A stretch of DNA of 64,000 nucleotides from Staphylococcus equorum (lineage in GTDB: Bacteria > Bacillota > Bacilli > Staphylococcales > Staphylococcaceae), in assembly GCF_029531845.1 (NCBI RefSeq), contig NZ_JAMBPV010000001.1, positions 186,001 through 250,000 on the forward strand, read 5' to 3'. Positions 38,051-48,184 of the stretch are shown here, piece after piece; the stretch's first letter is position 1, and each line of letters begins with the position of its first letter. The notes under the pieces were generated by a model. The model did no database searches. It saw only the letters and a list, made by a program, of their open reading frames with translations, and was not told the origin of the DNA. The translations under genes and the position numbers were made by a program.

Positions 38051-39936
38051 TATGATATGCCTCCTTGGATTAATTCAGATATTTTAACTTCAGATTTCGC
38101 ATTTTTTAATTCTTTAATATAGTTTTCATCTATAAGTTTTCTAGATAATTGAGATAAAATTTTCAGATGTTTACCTTCATTATTTTTAGGAACTAAAATG
38201 CTAATAATAAAATCAGTGTTTTGATTATCTAATGATGGCCATTCAATACCATTATTTAATTGAACAATGATTAATTTGGCAGAAAAAATGTGTCCACTAG
38301 CAACGTGAGGTATGGCTATCCCATTTTCCATTCCAGTACTGCTCTCTTCTTCACGTTTTTTCAACCCTTCTAAAACCTTTTCTGATTCATTTGATATTTC
38401 CAATTGAACTGCTTTATTGGCAATGTATTTTAATATTTCTTCTTTAGTTTCTATGTTTTTATTTAAAAAAACTTGTTCTGGTTTTATTATGTCCTCTTGG
38501 GTTTGACCAACCTGTTCTTCATCAATCGTATTTTCATTACTCTTTTTTTTGTTTTTGAGTATATGTCTTTTTTGTTCCAGAGACATCAATAGTCCTGAAA
38601 CCAAAGCTCCAATAACTATGGCAATAATCCAAAATATTGGGTGTGTAACCACAGGTAACACTATAAAACCACCATGAGGCGCAGGTACTTCTACTTTTAA
38701 TAAGTAAGTTAAAATAGCAGCAATTGCAGACCCCATCATTAATATCGGTATAATAGTTAGTGGTCTCTTCGCAGCAAATGGGATAGCCCCTTCAGTAATA
38801 TGTGTTGAACCAAGTAAGAAGTTCACGTACCCCGCGCTTTTTTCTGAGTTCTCATAATATTTTTTCCCAAATATGACTGAAAACCCTGTGGCTAGGGGTG
38901 GCACAATACATGCAGCTGAAACCCCAGCCATAAACAAGAAATTGCCTTGGGCTAATAATGCTGTTCCTGTTACATATGCAGCTTTATTGATTGGACCACC
39001 CATATCAGCAGCACACATTATACCTACAATAAGACCTAGTAAAATAGGGCTTGAATTTTGGAATCCCGATAAGAAATCCATCATTGCTTTATTAATAATT
39101 TCCATTGGTACTGACAGGTACCACATAATAAATCCAGCAATAAAAATTCCTAGAACGGGTAACAGAAAAATTGATTTTAAGCCATCTAATGATTGTGGTA
39201 ATTTCTTTAATAATTTTTGGAGTAATATAATTACACCACCCGCTAAAAACCCTGAAACGATACCACCTAAAAATCCAGTTCCATTATGGTCCGCAATCAT
39301 ACCTGCTATGAAACCAATCACTAGCCCTGGTCTATTTCCTATTGATTGTGCAATGTATGCACTCAAAATAGGTACCATCAATCCCATAGCCAATCCACCA
39401 ATAGTATTCATTTGTTCTGCAAAAACATTATATTGATCTGATTTCGGATCAGCTGAATAAATACCAAACATAAATGATACGGCTGTCATTACACCACCTG
39501 CTACGATAATTGGTAGCATATGTGAGACCCCGTTCATCAAATGAACATATATCTGATGCCAAAAATTAGTTTCCTGTTTTTCTTCTATTGAATTATAATT
39601 TTGTTGCTTATTTCCTTGATAAGTACTAACATCACCGCTTATAGCTTTATCTAATAACAAGTTTGGTTGTTTAATCCCTTTAGATACAGAAACATTAATA
39701 ATTTTCTTGCCAGAAAAACGATGTATGTCTACATTTTTATCTGCAGCAATGATGATCACTTCTGCATCATCAATTTCTTTTTGCGTAAATTGATTTTCTA
39801 CGCCTTTTTGACCATGTGTTTCTACTTTAATTGTTACACCCTTTTCATCTGCTGCTTTTTCCAAAGCTTCAGCAGCCATAAAGGTATGTGCTATACCAGT
39901 TGGACACCCTGTTACACCTAAAAATTGATATTTCAT
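38050..39936 (-). CDS. PTS fructose-family transporter EIIBCA
   Basis: 628 residues. Domain order B-C-A: EIIB about 1-100 (LGVTGCPTGIAHTFMA with the phospho-Cys), EIIC about 125-460 (about ten helices; AADMGGPINKAAYVTG), EIIA about 485-625 (TGMENGIAIPHVASG with the phospho-His). Usual fructose permeases of staphylococci are A-B-C, so this is a different paralogue. With a PfkB kinase and LacD, its substrate may be tagatose, phosphorylated at C1; this is inference. Confidence 0.88.
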   Translation of the reverse strand: MKYQFLGVTGCPTGIAHTFMAAEALEKAADEKGVTIKVETHGQKGVENQFTQKEIDDAEVIIIAADKNVDIHRFSGKKIINVSVSKGIKQPNLLLDKAISGDVSTYQGNKQQNYNSIEEKQETNFWHQIYVHLMNGVSHMLPIIVAGGVMTAVSFMFGIYSADPKSDQYNVFAEQMNTIGGLAMGLMVPILSAYIAQSIGNRPGLVIGFIAGMIADHNGTGFLGGIVSGFLAGGVIILLQKLLKKLPQSLDGLKSIFLLPVLGIFIAGFIMWYLSVPMEIINKAMMDFLSGFQNSSPILLGLIVGIMCAADMGGPINKAAYVTGTALLAQGNFLFMAGVSAACIVPPLATGFSVIFGKKYYENSEKSAGYVNFLLGSTHITEGAIPFAAKRPLTIIPILMMGSAIAAILTYLLKVEVPAPHGGFIVLPVVTHPIFWIIAIVIGALVSGLLMSLEQKRHILKNKKKSNENTIDEEQVGQTQEDIIKPEQVFLNKNIETKEEILKYIANKAVQLEISNESEKVLEGLKKREEESSTGMENGIAIPHVASGHIFSAKLIIVQLNNGIEWPSLDNQNTDFIISILVPKNNEGKHLKILSQLSRKLIDENYIKELKNAKSEVKISELIQGGIS

Positions 39937-39947
39937 AATTAGCCCCC

Positions 39948-40877
39948 TTATTTAGTAACGCTAATATCATTAACAGTAATTTTATTCATTAACTCAGTTA
40001 TATCGCAAAGATCACTCAATCCTGATTTGAAAGCTGTAGACGATCCCACTGCAACAGCTTTTTTAATTGATTCTTTTGTATTTACTTTATTAATATATGA
40101 TTCATAAAAACTTGCTAGCATTGCATCTCCAGAACCAGCGGTATTGATGACATCCCCTTTAGGAGCCTTACAATACAATGCTTCATCACTATTTATAAAA
40201 TATGCTCCATCGCCACCTACAGAAACTAATACATTTTGACAACCATCTTGTATCAATGATTTTCCTGCTTTAACAATATCTGCTTCATAGCTCATATTTA
40301 ATTCTGGAAATAATTTTTGTAACTCATCATCGTTTGGTTTAATTAAGTAGGGTTTAAAGGACATGAGTTCTTTAAGTATTGGATGACTAATATCTAAAAC
40401 TAAATTAAAATGTTTTAAACTTGATAACTTGGCAATTTCAAATAAAATATCACCATCTAAGCCTTGTGGTAAACTTCCAGAAACAAATAAAGTATCTTCA
40501 GGATTAAGTAACTTTATTTTTGAAATTAATTCCTTTGATTTTTCCCTACTAATATTAGGACCACTATTAACAATTTTATATTCACCTTGATTAGACATTA
40601 AAAACACATTGATTCTTGTATTATCCCTAACCCTTACAAAATCAGTAGAAATTCCCATTTTCAAAAGTTCATCGTCGATAAATTTTCCACTAAACCCTCC
40701 TAAAAATCCCGTTGCTACAGAATCCTCATTTAATTTTTTGAGCATAATTGATATGTTTACTCCCTTGCCATTAGGCTGTACCTCATCATAAATACTACGA
40801 TTAACAACATCTGGCTGAAAGTCTTTCATTTGAACAAACATATCGATAGCTGGATTCAATGTGCATGTATAAATCAT
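39948..40877 (-). CDS. PfkB-family hexose-phosphate kinase (1-phosphofructokinase / tagatose kinase type)
   Basis: 309 residues from ATG 40877. TLNPAIDMFVQM and GKGVNISIML are N-terminal PfkB motifs, and DVINTAGSGDAMLASFYESY is the C-terminal signature with the catalytic Asp. It makes a 1,6-bisphosphate from a ketose-monophosphate; the next gene product LacD would cleave it. It is first in the operon, 117 bp from the divergent RpiR-family regulator. Confidence 0.88.
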   Translation of the reverse strand: MIYTCTLNPAIDMFVQMKDFQPDVVNRSIYDEVQPNGKGVNISIMLKKLNEDSVATGFLGGFSGKFIDDELLKMGISTDFVRVRDNTRINVFLMSNQGEYKIVNSGPNISREKSKELISKIKLLNPEDTLFVSGSLPQGLDGDILFEIAKLSSLKHFNLVLDISHPILKELMSFKPYLIKPNDDELQKLFPELNMSYEADIVKAGKSLIQDGCQNVLVSVGGDGAYFINSDEALYCKAPKGDVINTAGSGDAMLASFYESYINKVNTKESIKKAVAVGSSTAFKSGLSDLCDITELMNKITVNDISVTK

Positions 40878-40923
40878 TTTTCTACACCCCATTTATTCTT
40901 TCTTATATTGTGGCATCTATTAA

Positions 40924-40950
40924 CATGAAAATGTTTACACATTTTGTGAT
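40924..40950. promoter_or_regulatory. Operator region between the kinase and rpiR-type genes
   Basis: CATGAAAATGT-TTAC-ACATTTTGTG is an imperfect inverted repeat suited to an RpiR dimer. Within it TGAAAATGTTTACA (40926-40939) matches a cre except one central base, so CcpA may also bind. Confidence 0.55.
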
Positions 40951-40993
40951 ATAGTAAAATTATTATGAAAATCTTTTCTTATGGAGGTTAATT

Positions 40994-41767
40994 TTGAATT
41001 TTCAACAAAAAGTCCAATATCATTACGATAAATTAAGTGAGAGTGATAAATATTTAGTAGAATATATTGAAAATAATTACTCAGAAATTATGGACATTTC
41101 TATAATAAAATTAAGTGAAAATGCTAATATATCAACTTCTACAATTGTTAGATGCATGAAGAAGTTAGATTATAAGGGATTTACAGATTTCAAATATCAA
41201 ATTGCTTCTGAAGACGCTAATAAATTTTCTGAGCCGTTAAAACACTTGGAACGTATTGATTCTCAAATCCAAGCCGCCATTGTTAAAAATCAAGAAGAAG
41301 TTGATAAAACAATACGTTATCTGAATTACACCATTATTGAAGACGCCATATCGGCAATTAAATATAGTAAAAAAATTTCTATTTTAGCAAGAGGATTTTC
41401 AGAACATATCTCTAATGAAATGACTATTAAATTACAACTTTTAAATAAACATACGGAAGAACATAACGATCCTAATATTATTAAAATTAAGGCAGAATCA
41501 TTTAACCAAGACGATTTAGTGATTTTCATTTCTTTAAATGGTGAGACAGAAGAACTTATTAAAGCTGCCAAATTATGTAAAAAGAACAATGTAAAGACGA
41601 TATGTTTAACAACAAACAAAGATAGTCGTCTTTATAATTTATGTGACATCAATTTATTAGGTTTTAAATCAGATAAAACTTATATCCCTACTTATGAAGT
41701 ACGTTCTCGATTGCCTTTACAAGTGTTATCTCGAGTTCTTCTTGATGCGTATACGATAAGAAATTGA
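40994..41767 (+). CDS. RpiR/MurR-family transcriptional regulator
   Basis: 257 residues from TTG 40994, six bases after GGAGG. HTH_6 domain at 1-75 (IIKLSENANISTSTIVRCMKKLDYKGFTDFK) and a SIS sugar-phosphate-binding domain about 110-240 (FISLNGETEELIKAAKLC). It is divergent from the kinase-PTS-aldolase operon and presumably senses its phosphorylated intermediate. Confidence 0.9.
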   Translation: MNFQQKVQYHYDKLSESDKYLVEYIENNYSEIMDISIIKLSENANISTSTIVRCMKKLDYKGFTDFKYQIASEDANKFSEPLKHLERIDSQIQAAIVKNQEEVDKTIRYLNYTIIEDAISAIKYSKKISILARGFSEHISNEMTIKLQLLNKHTEEHNDPNIIKIKAESFNQDDLVIFISLNGETEELIKAAKLCKKNNVKTICLTTNKDSRLYNLCDINLLGFKSDKTYIPTYEVRSRLPLQVLSRVLLDAYTIRN

Positions 41768-41787
41768 GATGTCTAATATATTTCATA

Positions 41788-41844
41788 GAAAAAACACTTT
41801 CGTTGAATTCATTTTAGTATGAATTCAACGAAAGTGTTTTTTCT
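41788..41844 (+). terminator. Terminator of the rpiR-type gene (right twin)
   Basis: AAAAAACACTTTCGTTGAATTC / GAATTCAACGAAAGTGTTTTTTC with a longer loop than the twin at 36947. Confidence 0.88.
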
Positions 41845-42103
41845 TATTCTCATATTTGGGGGTCAGTTCAGTCATAGTGAAAGATTTTTATATTTAATTG
41901 AAAATAATTATTATTGTGCAAGCATACTTTATCAAGTTTAGATGAGTTGAAATATAAAATATTATTATTTTGTATACGCTTCTACATATCGGTTGATAAT
42001 ATAATTTTTAACACTCATTATTTGATTTTTTTAATTTATTACTTCTTTTAAAACTATCTTTCTCCGACACATAACTGATTGAACTAATTAACTTTGTAAC
42101 ATG

Positions 42104-43426
42104 CTATATTTTCTTCAAAAATTCTTGTTCGGCTTTCTTCATTTTTTCTGAAAAATCTTTGTAATCTTTAACTTTCTTAGGGATAGAGAGACCAAGTTTA
42201 ATTACTTTTATATCACCACGCATTTGCACATTATTTTCATATTTGAGTCCCTGATTTAAGTACAATACTTGGTAATTATTTTCATAATTATTGGGATAGA
42301 AATAGTAAGCAATTTTAGCATCAAACCTAAACATATAAGCTAATACTTGAAGAAAGTCTTTATTCCCAATGTTTTGAATAGGCTTATATTTAGCATCTCC
42401 GATCACTCGATTTCCATAATTACGTCCAATAAAATCTGGATAAACTAACCCTATTTTCGAACCATCTTCTCTACTAAATAACCTTTGTGCACCACTGCCC
42501 GACTTATTTTGAGGATGATAAAAATCTATATCGATCAATGTATGAATGTATTCTTCCCATAACCATGCACCATCAAATAGGATTCCATGAATTTTCTCCA
42601 TGCCGCTTCCAATATAGTGCTTATGTTGTTGTAAAATAATTAAGCAAAGTTTCTGTAATTCTCTATATTCCTTAAAATATGCATGTCGGATAGGCCGCTT
42701 ATTATTTAGCGTTACCACTTTATTCTTATCCATATGATTGTAGCTCATAGTAGCCTCACGAATTTTTTTCACTTCAGTTCTCACATTACTTAATATACCT
42801 ACTCCTTCTTTTCTTTTTTTAATAAATTCAATTGTATGTCTAATTAACTGAAGAATGTAGTTATCATATGAAAATTCTCTCTGTGAATAAGCAATATTTC
42901 CTATAAAAGGTGTGTTTTTTTTGATATGTTTTTGAATATCGATAGTACCTTTTAAATTATCATTGTTATATTCATTTCTGACATATACTTTGAACAATCC
43001 TTTGCGCATAGCTTTCTTTAAATAATACGGAAAAATAAAAATAAATAGATCAATAATTTCATTGTCCTGATCAATTATTGTATTTAAATCAATAACATAT
43101 GGTATTTTCAAAACATTTTCAATTAGATATTGGAAAAAATAATCCTTTTGTCCTTCTGAAAAACGTGATTCAATCACTAAATTCTCTTGGTCACAACCTA
43201 AAAACCCCATAATATTACTAGAACGATACTCTTCATCTTCTTTTTTAAGTATCATTTGATCGTCAGTTATTCCTTCCTGCTCTTTTAAACTATTAGGAAA
43301 AACAAATATGCCTGCGTCCTCTAGTTCAGATACTGTCTTATCTAATATTGAAGAAATTACATTTGGAATTTCGCTAAAATCACTAACCAACATGGATGAA
43401 TTGTCTTTAATTTTAAGCATTTTCAT
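42104..43426 (-). CDS. mcrC: McrC-type nuclease subunit of a McrBC restriction system
   Basis: 440 residues. The C-terminal half is a PD-(D/E)xK nuclease: VYPDFIG (near 330) supplies the Asp and VIGDAKYKP (near 345) the D-x-K. The N-terminal half fits the McrBC 5-methylcytosine restriction family PF10117. It forms a complex with the McrB GTPase and cuts DNA carrying methylated or modified cytosines. It overlaps mcrB by 14 bp; ATG 43420 is an alternative start. Confidence 0.88.
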   Translation of the reverse strand: MKMLKIKDNSSMLVSDFSEIPNVISSILDKTVSELEDAGIFVFPNSLKEQEGITDDQMILKKEDEEYRSSNIMGFLGCDQENLVIESRFSEGQKDYFFQYLIENVLKIPYVIDLNTIIDQDNEIIDLFIFIFPYYLKKAMRKGLFKVYVRNEYNNDNLKGTIDIQKHIKKNTPFIGNIAYSQREFSYDNYILQLIRHTIEFIKKRKEGVGILSNVRTEVKKIREATMSYNHMDKNKVVTLNNKRPIRHAYFKEYRELQKLCLIILQQHKHYIGSGMEKIHGILFDGAWLWEEYIHTLIDIDFYHPQNKSGSGAQRLFSREDGSKIGLVYPDFIGRNYGNRVIGDAKYKPIQNIGNKDFLQVLAYMFRFDAKIAYYFYPNNYENNYQVLYLNQGLKYENNVQMRGDIKVIKLGLSIPKKVKDYKDFSEKMKKAEQEFLKKI

Positions 43427-45449
43427 CCACAGAATCCAGTTCTAAATGCGAGTTATTATAAGCCACTCTAAACGATTCCATAATCTCTTCTTCATTAAAC
43501 ATTCCTCTAATATAGTCTGACAGCAAAGGCTCTAAAAAGTCTTCCCATAATTCTTCAAAGTTTATTTCTTTTAATTTTAAGAAATAAGCAGCACCTATAT
43601 GATAGTTATTATCCAATTCATCTACTTGTGAAATTGCATGATTAAGGTTAGTCATACTGACAATAGCTTCCTCTTTTTTATCACCCAATACTTCTAGCAT
43701 TTCAATATTTTCATTTGCTTTAATTTCAATAAATCTAAATCTACGTCTCATAGCAAAATCAAAAGTATCTACTGAGCGATCGATATCGTTCATTGTTCCT
43801 ATAATATATACATTATCAGGGATATAAAATTTATTCCCCTCAGATTCCATATTCGAATACTGTGTTTTTACAGCTCCAGTTATTCCTCTATAGCTAGGAT
43901 CAATTGAAAAAAATAATTCTCCAAATATCTTTGATATTTCTCCTCTATTTATTTCATCAATTACAAATACAAATTTCTTTTCATTCTCACTATTGACGTA
44001 TTCAATGTAATCTTCATATTTTTCTTCAAATTCAGCCGAAGAACCATTGTTTTGATCACTTATAGCTTTTTCACAAAACGTTTTGAAGATTCCAGGTTTT
44101 AAATTAAATCCCATATTTCCATCATGAGATATAACAGGCCTGATCCCTTCGACAAAATCTGTATAATCGTAATTTGGGTGAAATTGCACGAACTCAAATT
44201 GTTTTGAAGACTCTAGGTTTTCGTTAGATGTCCCAATTATCTTAGACGCTATCGCTTTAGCTAGATAGCTCTTACCTGTTCCAGGAGCACCTCTTAGTAT
44301 AATATTTTTAGAATTTAATAATTTATCAGTTATCTCTTTCACGATTCCACTTTCTAACATTAGATCCACCTCGGCTTTATAACTCATATAATCTTCATAA
44401 AATTGTTTGAAATATTCGTTCGGTGGATTATTTGAAAATAAATCCATATCCTCAATATTATAACTTTGTCCTGTTTCTTGTTCTTTAAGATCTATTTCAT
44501 CCCACAATGTAAATCTAGCGGTTGTCATTTTATAATTTTCAAAAGTTGTTCTAATATTTGCCCATCTCGTATTAGAAAATTCATAACATATATATGGAAT
44601 TTTACCACTGCCATTACCGTTTTTCCTTCCATATTGACCACTATTAAATAAGTGGACATGAAAATATACACCATCCATTTGCACAGAGTTAAAATCTTTA
44701 ATTTTAGTAACTTTTACTTCATCAAGACCTTCAGACTTTATTTCAGTACTTTTATTTTCTTTATCTGTAATATTGATCTGACTCTGTTCTACAAAATTCA
44801 GAAATAAATTTTTGAATAGTTGATATTTCTTTTCTTCAGAATTTAATATAAATTGATAAAATTGATCAATATTGCTCCCATTCTCTTTATATTTAACAAC
44901 TAACTGTTCATAGTCATTTAACAATTTAATAATATCGTTTTCTATAGTTGCTGAGTCAGGCATATTATTAATACTATATTCAAATCCACTGATTGTAGTA
45001 CCTTCATAACTACTTCCTAATTGCGTATTAGACTCTAGATCAATATCAATAGGGTTACTCACTGGAGTTTCTAGTGTTCTATAAAGTGCTTTTGATATTT
45101 TTATTATATCCTGTTCTTTCAACTTTTTTTCTTTAAAATATGTAGCTCCTTGGTTTAATGTCAGGAATACTTTTTCTCCATCGGCTCTAAATAAGAAAGC
45201 AACATAAAATCCCTTAGTAGTAGCTTTTGTGACTTCTTTATTCATAATAGCAACCCAAGGTACAGAGGCAAATTGCCCATTCCCAATACTACCTTTAATT
45301 TCATATCCTTTTAAATCTTCTATATTTTTTAGCTCTTTAACCATTTTGTTTTTCACTAGATCTCCGACAGGTGCCCCTTCAAATTCACCGGATTCTTTTT
45401 CTTTAACGTATGTATTACCTATCTCTTTAATTAATTTTGATAGTGTCAT
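43413..45449 (-). CDS. mcrB: McrB-type AAA+ GTPase with DUF3578 (MrcB) recognition domain
   Basis: 678 residues. N-terminal DUF3578/MrcB domain about 30-175 (GNGQFASVPWVAIMNKEVT; GFYVAFLFRADGEKVFLTLNQG), a linker/second binding region about 245-330, then the McrB AAA+ core: Walker A GAPGTGKS (about 388), Walker B FVIDEINRGE (about 500) and IIGTMNDIDRSVDTFDFAMRRRF (about 552). NTP-driven translocating subunit of methyl-directed restriction. Genes of this type often sit beside rlmH in staphylococci, as here. Start behind CGGGG. Confidence 0.9.
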   Translation of the reverse strand: MTLSKLIKEIGNTYVKEKESGEFEGAPVGDLVKNKMVKELKNIEDLKGYEIKGSIGNGQFASVPWVAIMNKEVTKATTKGFYVAFLFRADGEKVFLTLNQGATYFKEKKLKEQDIIKISKALYRTLETPVSNPIDIDLESNTQLGSSYEGTTISGFEYSINNMPDSATIENDIIKLLNDYEQLVVKYKENGSNIDQFYQFILNSEEKKYQLFKNLFLNFVEQSQINITDKENKSTEIKSEGLDEVKVTKIKDFNSVQMDGVYFHVHLFNSGQYGRKNGNGSGKIPYICYEFSNTRWANIRTTFENYKMTTARFTLWDEIDLKEQETGQSYNIEDMDLFSNNPPNEYFKQFYEDYMSYKAEVDLMLESGIVKEITDKLLNSKNIILRGAPGTGKSYLAKAIASKIIGTSNENLESSKQFEFVQFHPNYDYTDFVEGIRPVISHDGNMGFNLKPGIFKTFCEKAISDQNNGSSAEFEEKYEDYIEYVNSENEKKFVFVIDEINRGEISKIFGELFFSIDPSYRGITGAVKTQYSNMESEGNKFYIPDNVYIIGTMNDIDRSVDTFDFAMRRRFRFIEIKANENIEMLEVLGDKKEEAIVSMTNLNHAISQVDELDNNYHIGAAYFLKLKEINFEELWEDFLEPLLSDYIRGMFNEEEIMESFRVAYNNSHLELDSVDENA

Positions 45450-45855
45450 TAATAATTACCCCGATTCATAAGTAAAAAGCTTGTGTGTTATGTACTAACT
45501 TCTATAGCTGTGCCCTACCTTTTATTACTAAATATAATTGAATTTCATTTTTATTATTATACCATCAAATTTTCTATAAATGTTTTAACTATGACTTCTG
45601 AATAATTGATGTATTATATAATAATACGTCAAAAGTACAAGTGTCTAATTAACTATTTCTTTTAGTTTAATAGAGTCCTCCAGATTTCATTATATATTCC
45701 TTTAACTCCAAATATAGTCTCTATTTTAAATTATACACAGCCTATTTTTCGTTTTATTTATGCTAAGCTTTACAAAAACATAACTGCAATTTCTGTAAAC
45801 CTCATACAGCATGATACGTTCAAAATACCTTTATGAAGCGGCTGAAAAAACCGCA
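45450..45855. other. Spacer between rlmH 3' end and mcrB
   Basis: About 400 bp. It holds the rlmH terminator (GCGGTTTTTTCAGCCGC on the minus strand, 45837-45854) and the mcrB promoter region; no gene, recombinase or second att core is visible. Confidence 0.6.
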
Positions 45856-45873
45856 TCATTTATGATACGCTTC
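45856..45873 (-). other. SCC attachment core (attB) at the 3' end of rlmH
   Basis: Minus strand GAAGCGTATCATAAATGA fits the SCC insertion core at all 18 positions of the staphylococcal consensus (GARGCDTATCAYAARTRR) and includes the rlmH stop. No ccr genes or second copy are in the window, so the site looks unoccupied. Confidence 0.85.
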
Positions 45874-46335
45874 TCCCCTCATTATCTTAAACGCGCGGTA
45901 GACTTGCTCGATTAAGATGACGCGCATCATTTGGTGTGGAAAGGTCATTTTACTGAATGACAGGGCATAGTTGCTACGGTCTAAAACCTCTTTGTGTAGA
46001 CCGTTTGATCCGCCAATAATAAATGTAAAGTCGCTTTGACCGCGTGTCATGCGGCTTTCTATTTCTTTTGCTAAGCCTTCTGACGTCAGCATGTTTCCTT
46101 TAATCTCTAAAGTAATCACTGTGGATTGTGGTTTTACTTTTGCTAGTAAGCGCTGACCTTCTTTCTCTTTAACTTGCTCTATCTCTTTGTCACTCATATT
46201 TTCGGGTGCTTTTTCATCAGGTACTTCAATGATTTCTATTTTAGAATATGCTCCTAACCTTTTTTCATATTCTGCTATAGCTTGTTTCCAGTATTTCTCT
46301 TTTAGTTTACCTACTGTGAGTATCGTAATCTTCAT
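45856..46335 (-). CDS. rlmH: 23S rRNA (pseudouridine1915-N3)-methyltransferase
   Basis: 159 residues from ATG 46335 behind [25 protein letters not shown] starts the SPOUT fold, and [14 protein letters not shown] plus [22 protein letters not shown] form the knot that binds SAM. It methylates helix 69 of 23S rRNA. It is the classic orfX, target of SCC elements. Confidence 0.97.
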   Translation of the reverse strand: MKITILTVGKLKEKYWKQAIAEYEKRLGAYSKIEIIEVPDEKAPENMSDKEIEQVKEKEGQRLLAKVKPQSTVITLEIKGNMLTSEGLAKEIESRMTRGQSDFTFIIGGSNGLHKEVLDRSNYALSFSKMTFPHQMMRVILIEQVYRAFKIMRGEAYHK

Positions 46336-46379
46336 AGTTTTCCTCCAAAAAATTGTGTAGTAGTTGGTATTTATTATAC

Positions 46380-46609
46380 TTATCCACAGGTTATACACTT
46401 ATGCACACTATTCCCTCTTATTATAACAGGAATGCATACGATTTTTTAATAATGTTTACGGTTTCTACACAAAAATAAGTGAACAACCTGTCCGTTTGTG
46501 GATAACTCTGTGTACAATGTGGGTATTTCCCTGTGAATTGTGCACACATCTGGATAACTATGTATAATTCCGTGGATAAGTTCGAGGTCGTCTTACATAC
46601 TTATTCACA
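46380..46609. other. Cluster of DnaA boxes upstream of rlmH
   Basis: TTATCCACA at 46380-46388 and TGTGGATAA at 46497-46505 are perfect boxes in opposite orientations. CGTGGATAA (46571-46579) and TTATTCACA (46601-46609) have one mismatch each. Two further perfect boxes lie at 48235 and 48245. Confidence 0.65.
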
Positions 46610-46815
46610 GGATTTACATTATCTTCATACTATCTTTGCTGAATCCTTACTACATACCCATTCCACCGATTGTTATAATTATCCGTCAATTGCATATAGT
46701 AATTTTCAGTTAAGACCTAGGGTTGTATGCCCATATATTCCTTCTTTTATTGAGTAAATTTTCCTATAAAAACCCCTCCTATTAAATGTATTTTAATTCA
46801 TATATACTAGCAAAA

Positions 46816-46851
46816 TATAAAAAACCGATACCTCCTAATGAGATATCGGTT
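46816..46851 (-). terminator. Terminator after walJ
   Basis: AACCGATA / TATCGGTT stem followed on the minus strand by TTTTTTATA. Confidence 0.75.
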
Positions 46852-46879
46852 ACTTCGCTTTAATGTTGACCATGGATTA

Positions 46880-46937
46880 CATTAGCTAAAGCTAATGCAT
46901 TAAGATAATCTAAACTTCAAAGAAGTTAAGATTATCT
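46880..46937 (-). other. Two nested hairpins at the walJ stop codon
   Basis: CATTAGCT-AA-AGCTAATG (46880-46897) and AGATAATCT...AGATTATCT with inner arms ACTTC/GAAGT (46903-46937). The second includes the TAG stop of walJ, so it could stabilise the mRNA end. Confidence 0.6.
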
Positions 46938-47736
46938 ATAGTGTATATATCGGTGTTGCTTTGGCTTTATCAGTATCACACAACAATACTTCTTTGTTTG
47001 TGTCGATGTCGTGTTCATTGAGGACTTGTCCGACGCTCATGCGTGCCAAGTCTTTCATGTTATTGTCTTGTGATAAATGAGACAGGTAAATGCGTTTCGT
47101 GCTACCTGTGATGACGTCTGTCATTGCTAGACCTGCATCTTCGTTTGAAACGTGTCCCATATCACTAAGTATACGTTGTTTCGTCTTCCAAGGATAACCA
47201 CACATGCGTAACATATCCACATCGTGATTACTTTCAAAGATAAAAGCGTCGCTACCTTGAATCATACCTTTCATACGGTCGGAAACGTAACCTGTATCTG
47301 TTAAAATCGTGAATTTCTTATAATTATTATGGAAAATGTAGAATTGTGGATCTATCGCATCATGTGAAACATTGAACGATTCGATATCAAATCCAGCAAT
47401 TGATTTTGTTTCATATGGATTAAAAATGAATTTCTGATCCATTGGAATCTTACTATCTTTCTTTTCAATGGCTGTCCATGTCTTTTCATTCGCATAAATC
47501 GGCAAGCCATATTTACGCGCTAACACACCTAGTCCTTTAATATGGTCTGTATGTTCATGTGTAACTAAAATCCCATTTAAATCTTTAATTTGTTTGTCTA
47601 TTTGACTAAATAGTTCTTCCATTTTCTTACCTGTCAAACCCGCGTCGACAAGAATACTACCTTTATCACTTTCCACATAAGTGGCGTTCCCTGTACTGCC
47701 ACTCGCCAATGCGCTCATACGTATCAAGCGATTCAC
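46936..47736 (-). CDS. walJ: WalJ (YycJ) metallo-beta-lactamase-fold protein
   Basis: 266 residues. [15 protein letters not shown] is the HxHxDH zinc motif and FILTDTGY the second metal site region. YycJ/WalJ proteins are MBL-fold exonucleases implicated in coordinating replication or mismatch repair with the cell envelope. A 520-bp gap with a terminator separates it from walRKHI, so it probably has its own promoter here. Confidence 0.92.
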   Translation of the reverse strand: MNRLIRMSALASGSTGNATYVESDKGSILVDAGLTGKKMEELFSQIDKQIKDLNGILVTHEHTDHIKGLGVLARKYGLPIYANEKTWTAIEKKDSKIPMDQKFIFNPYETKSIAGFDIESFNVSHDAIDPQFYIFHNNYKKFTILTDTGYVSDRMKGMIQGSDAFIFESNHDVDMLRMCGYPWKTKQRILSDMGHVSNEDAGLAMTDVITGSTKRIYLSHLSQDNNMKDLARMSVGQVLNEHDIDTNKEVLLCDTDKAKATPIYTL

Positions 47737-48184
47737 CCTTTCTAATCTATTGCTTATATTGCGATGGGGCAGTCTCCGGTTTATGTGCCATCAATATGCC
47801 CTCTGTCTAATTATTTATTATAATAAATTGATTTATCTAAGTTTTTGAGAATATGAAACCAGCTCTTTATCAAAAATTAGCTTAAGCTATCTTCAAAATT
47901 CTAAGTATATGATACGCTTTCGAACCATTTCATACTTCTTTAATAACTCTCATTAACAGTATTTAATTTTAACATACTTTTCGGTTTCAGCATGTCCAAA
48001 TTGTTTATTTAGATAGTAATCTATCTTTTAATTTCCATTAATCACGTTCTAAAAAGTTATTTAATAATTATACGTAACTTGTAAAAATTTGGACAAGACG
48101 CCTGACGAAACAACATGAGTCGAAGACTACAGGCTGAGACCGTGTCCTAGGCAAGCGAGTCTAAAGTTTTTTATTCAAACATCA
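47737..48184. other. Long spacer with a GC-richer structured segment
   Basis: Most is AT-rich. About 48094-48165 is distinctly GC-richer, with arms GCCTG/CAGGC and AGTC-GAA-GACT and outer GACGCCT against AGGC...GAGTC. This may be a structured RNA or an intergenic repeat unit. No ORF fits. Confidence 0.45.

Noticed and set aside
38041..38060. GAGGCATATCATAATGAA on the minus strand resembles the SCC att core.
   Set aside because: It is the Shine-Dalgarno plus the stop/start overlap of the PTS and lacD genes. It lacks one base of the core, and no terminal repeats or ccr genes accompany it.
46533..46757. 75-codon plus-strand ORF upstream of rlmH.
   Set aside because: No ribosome binding site and odd composition; it covers the DnaA-box region and looks random.
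47905..47925. TATGATACGCTT upstream of walJ repeats 12 bases of the rlmH att site.
   Set aside because: The flanking bases of the consensus do not match, so a shared 12-mer by chance is more likely than a second att.
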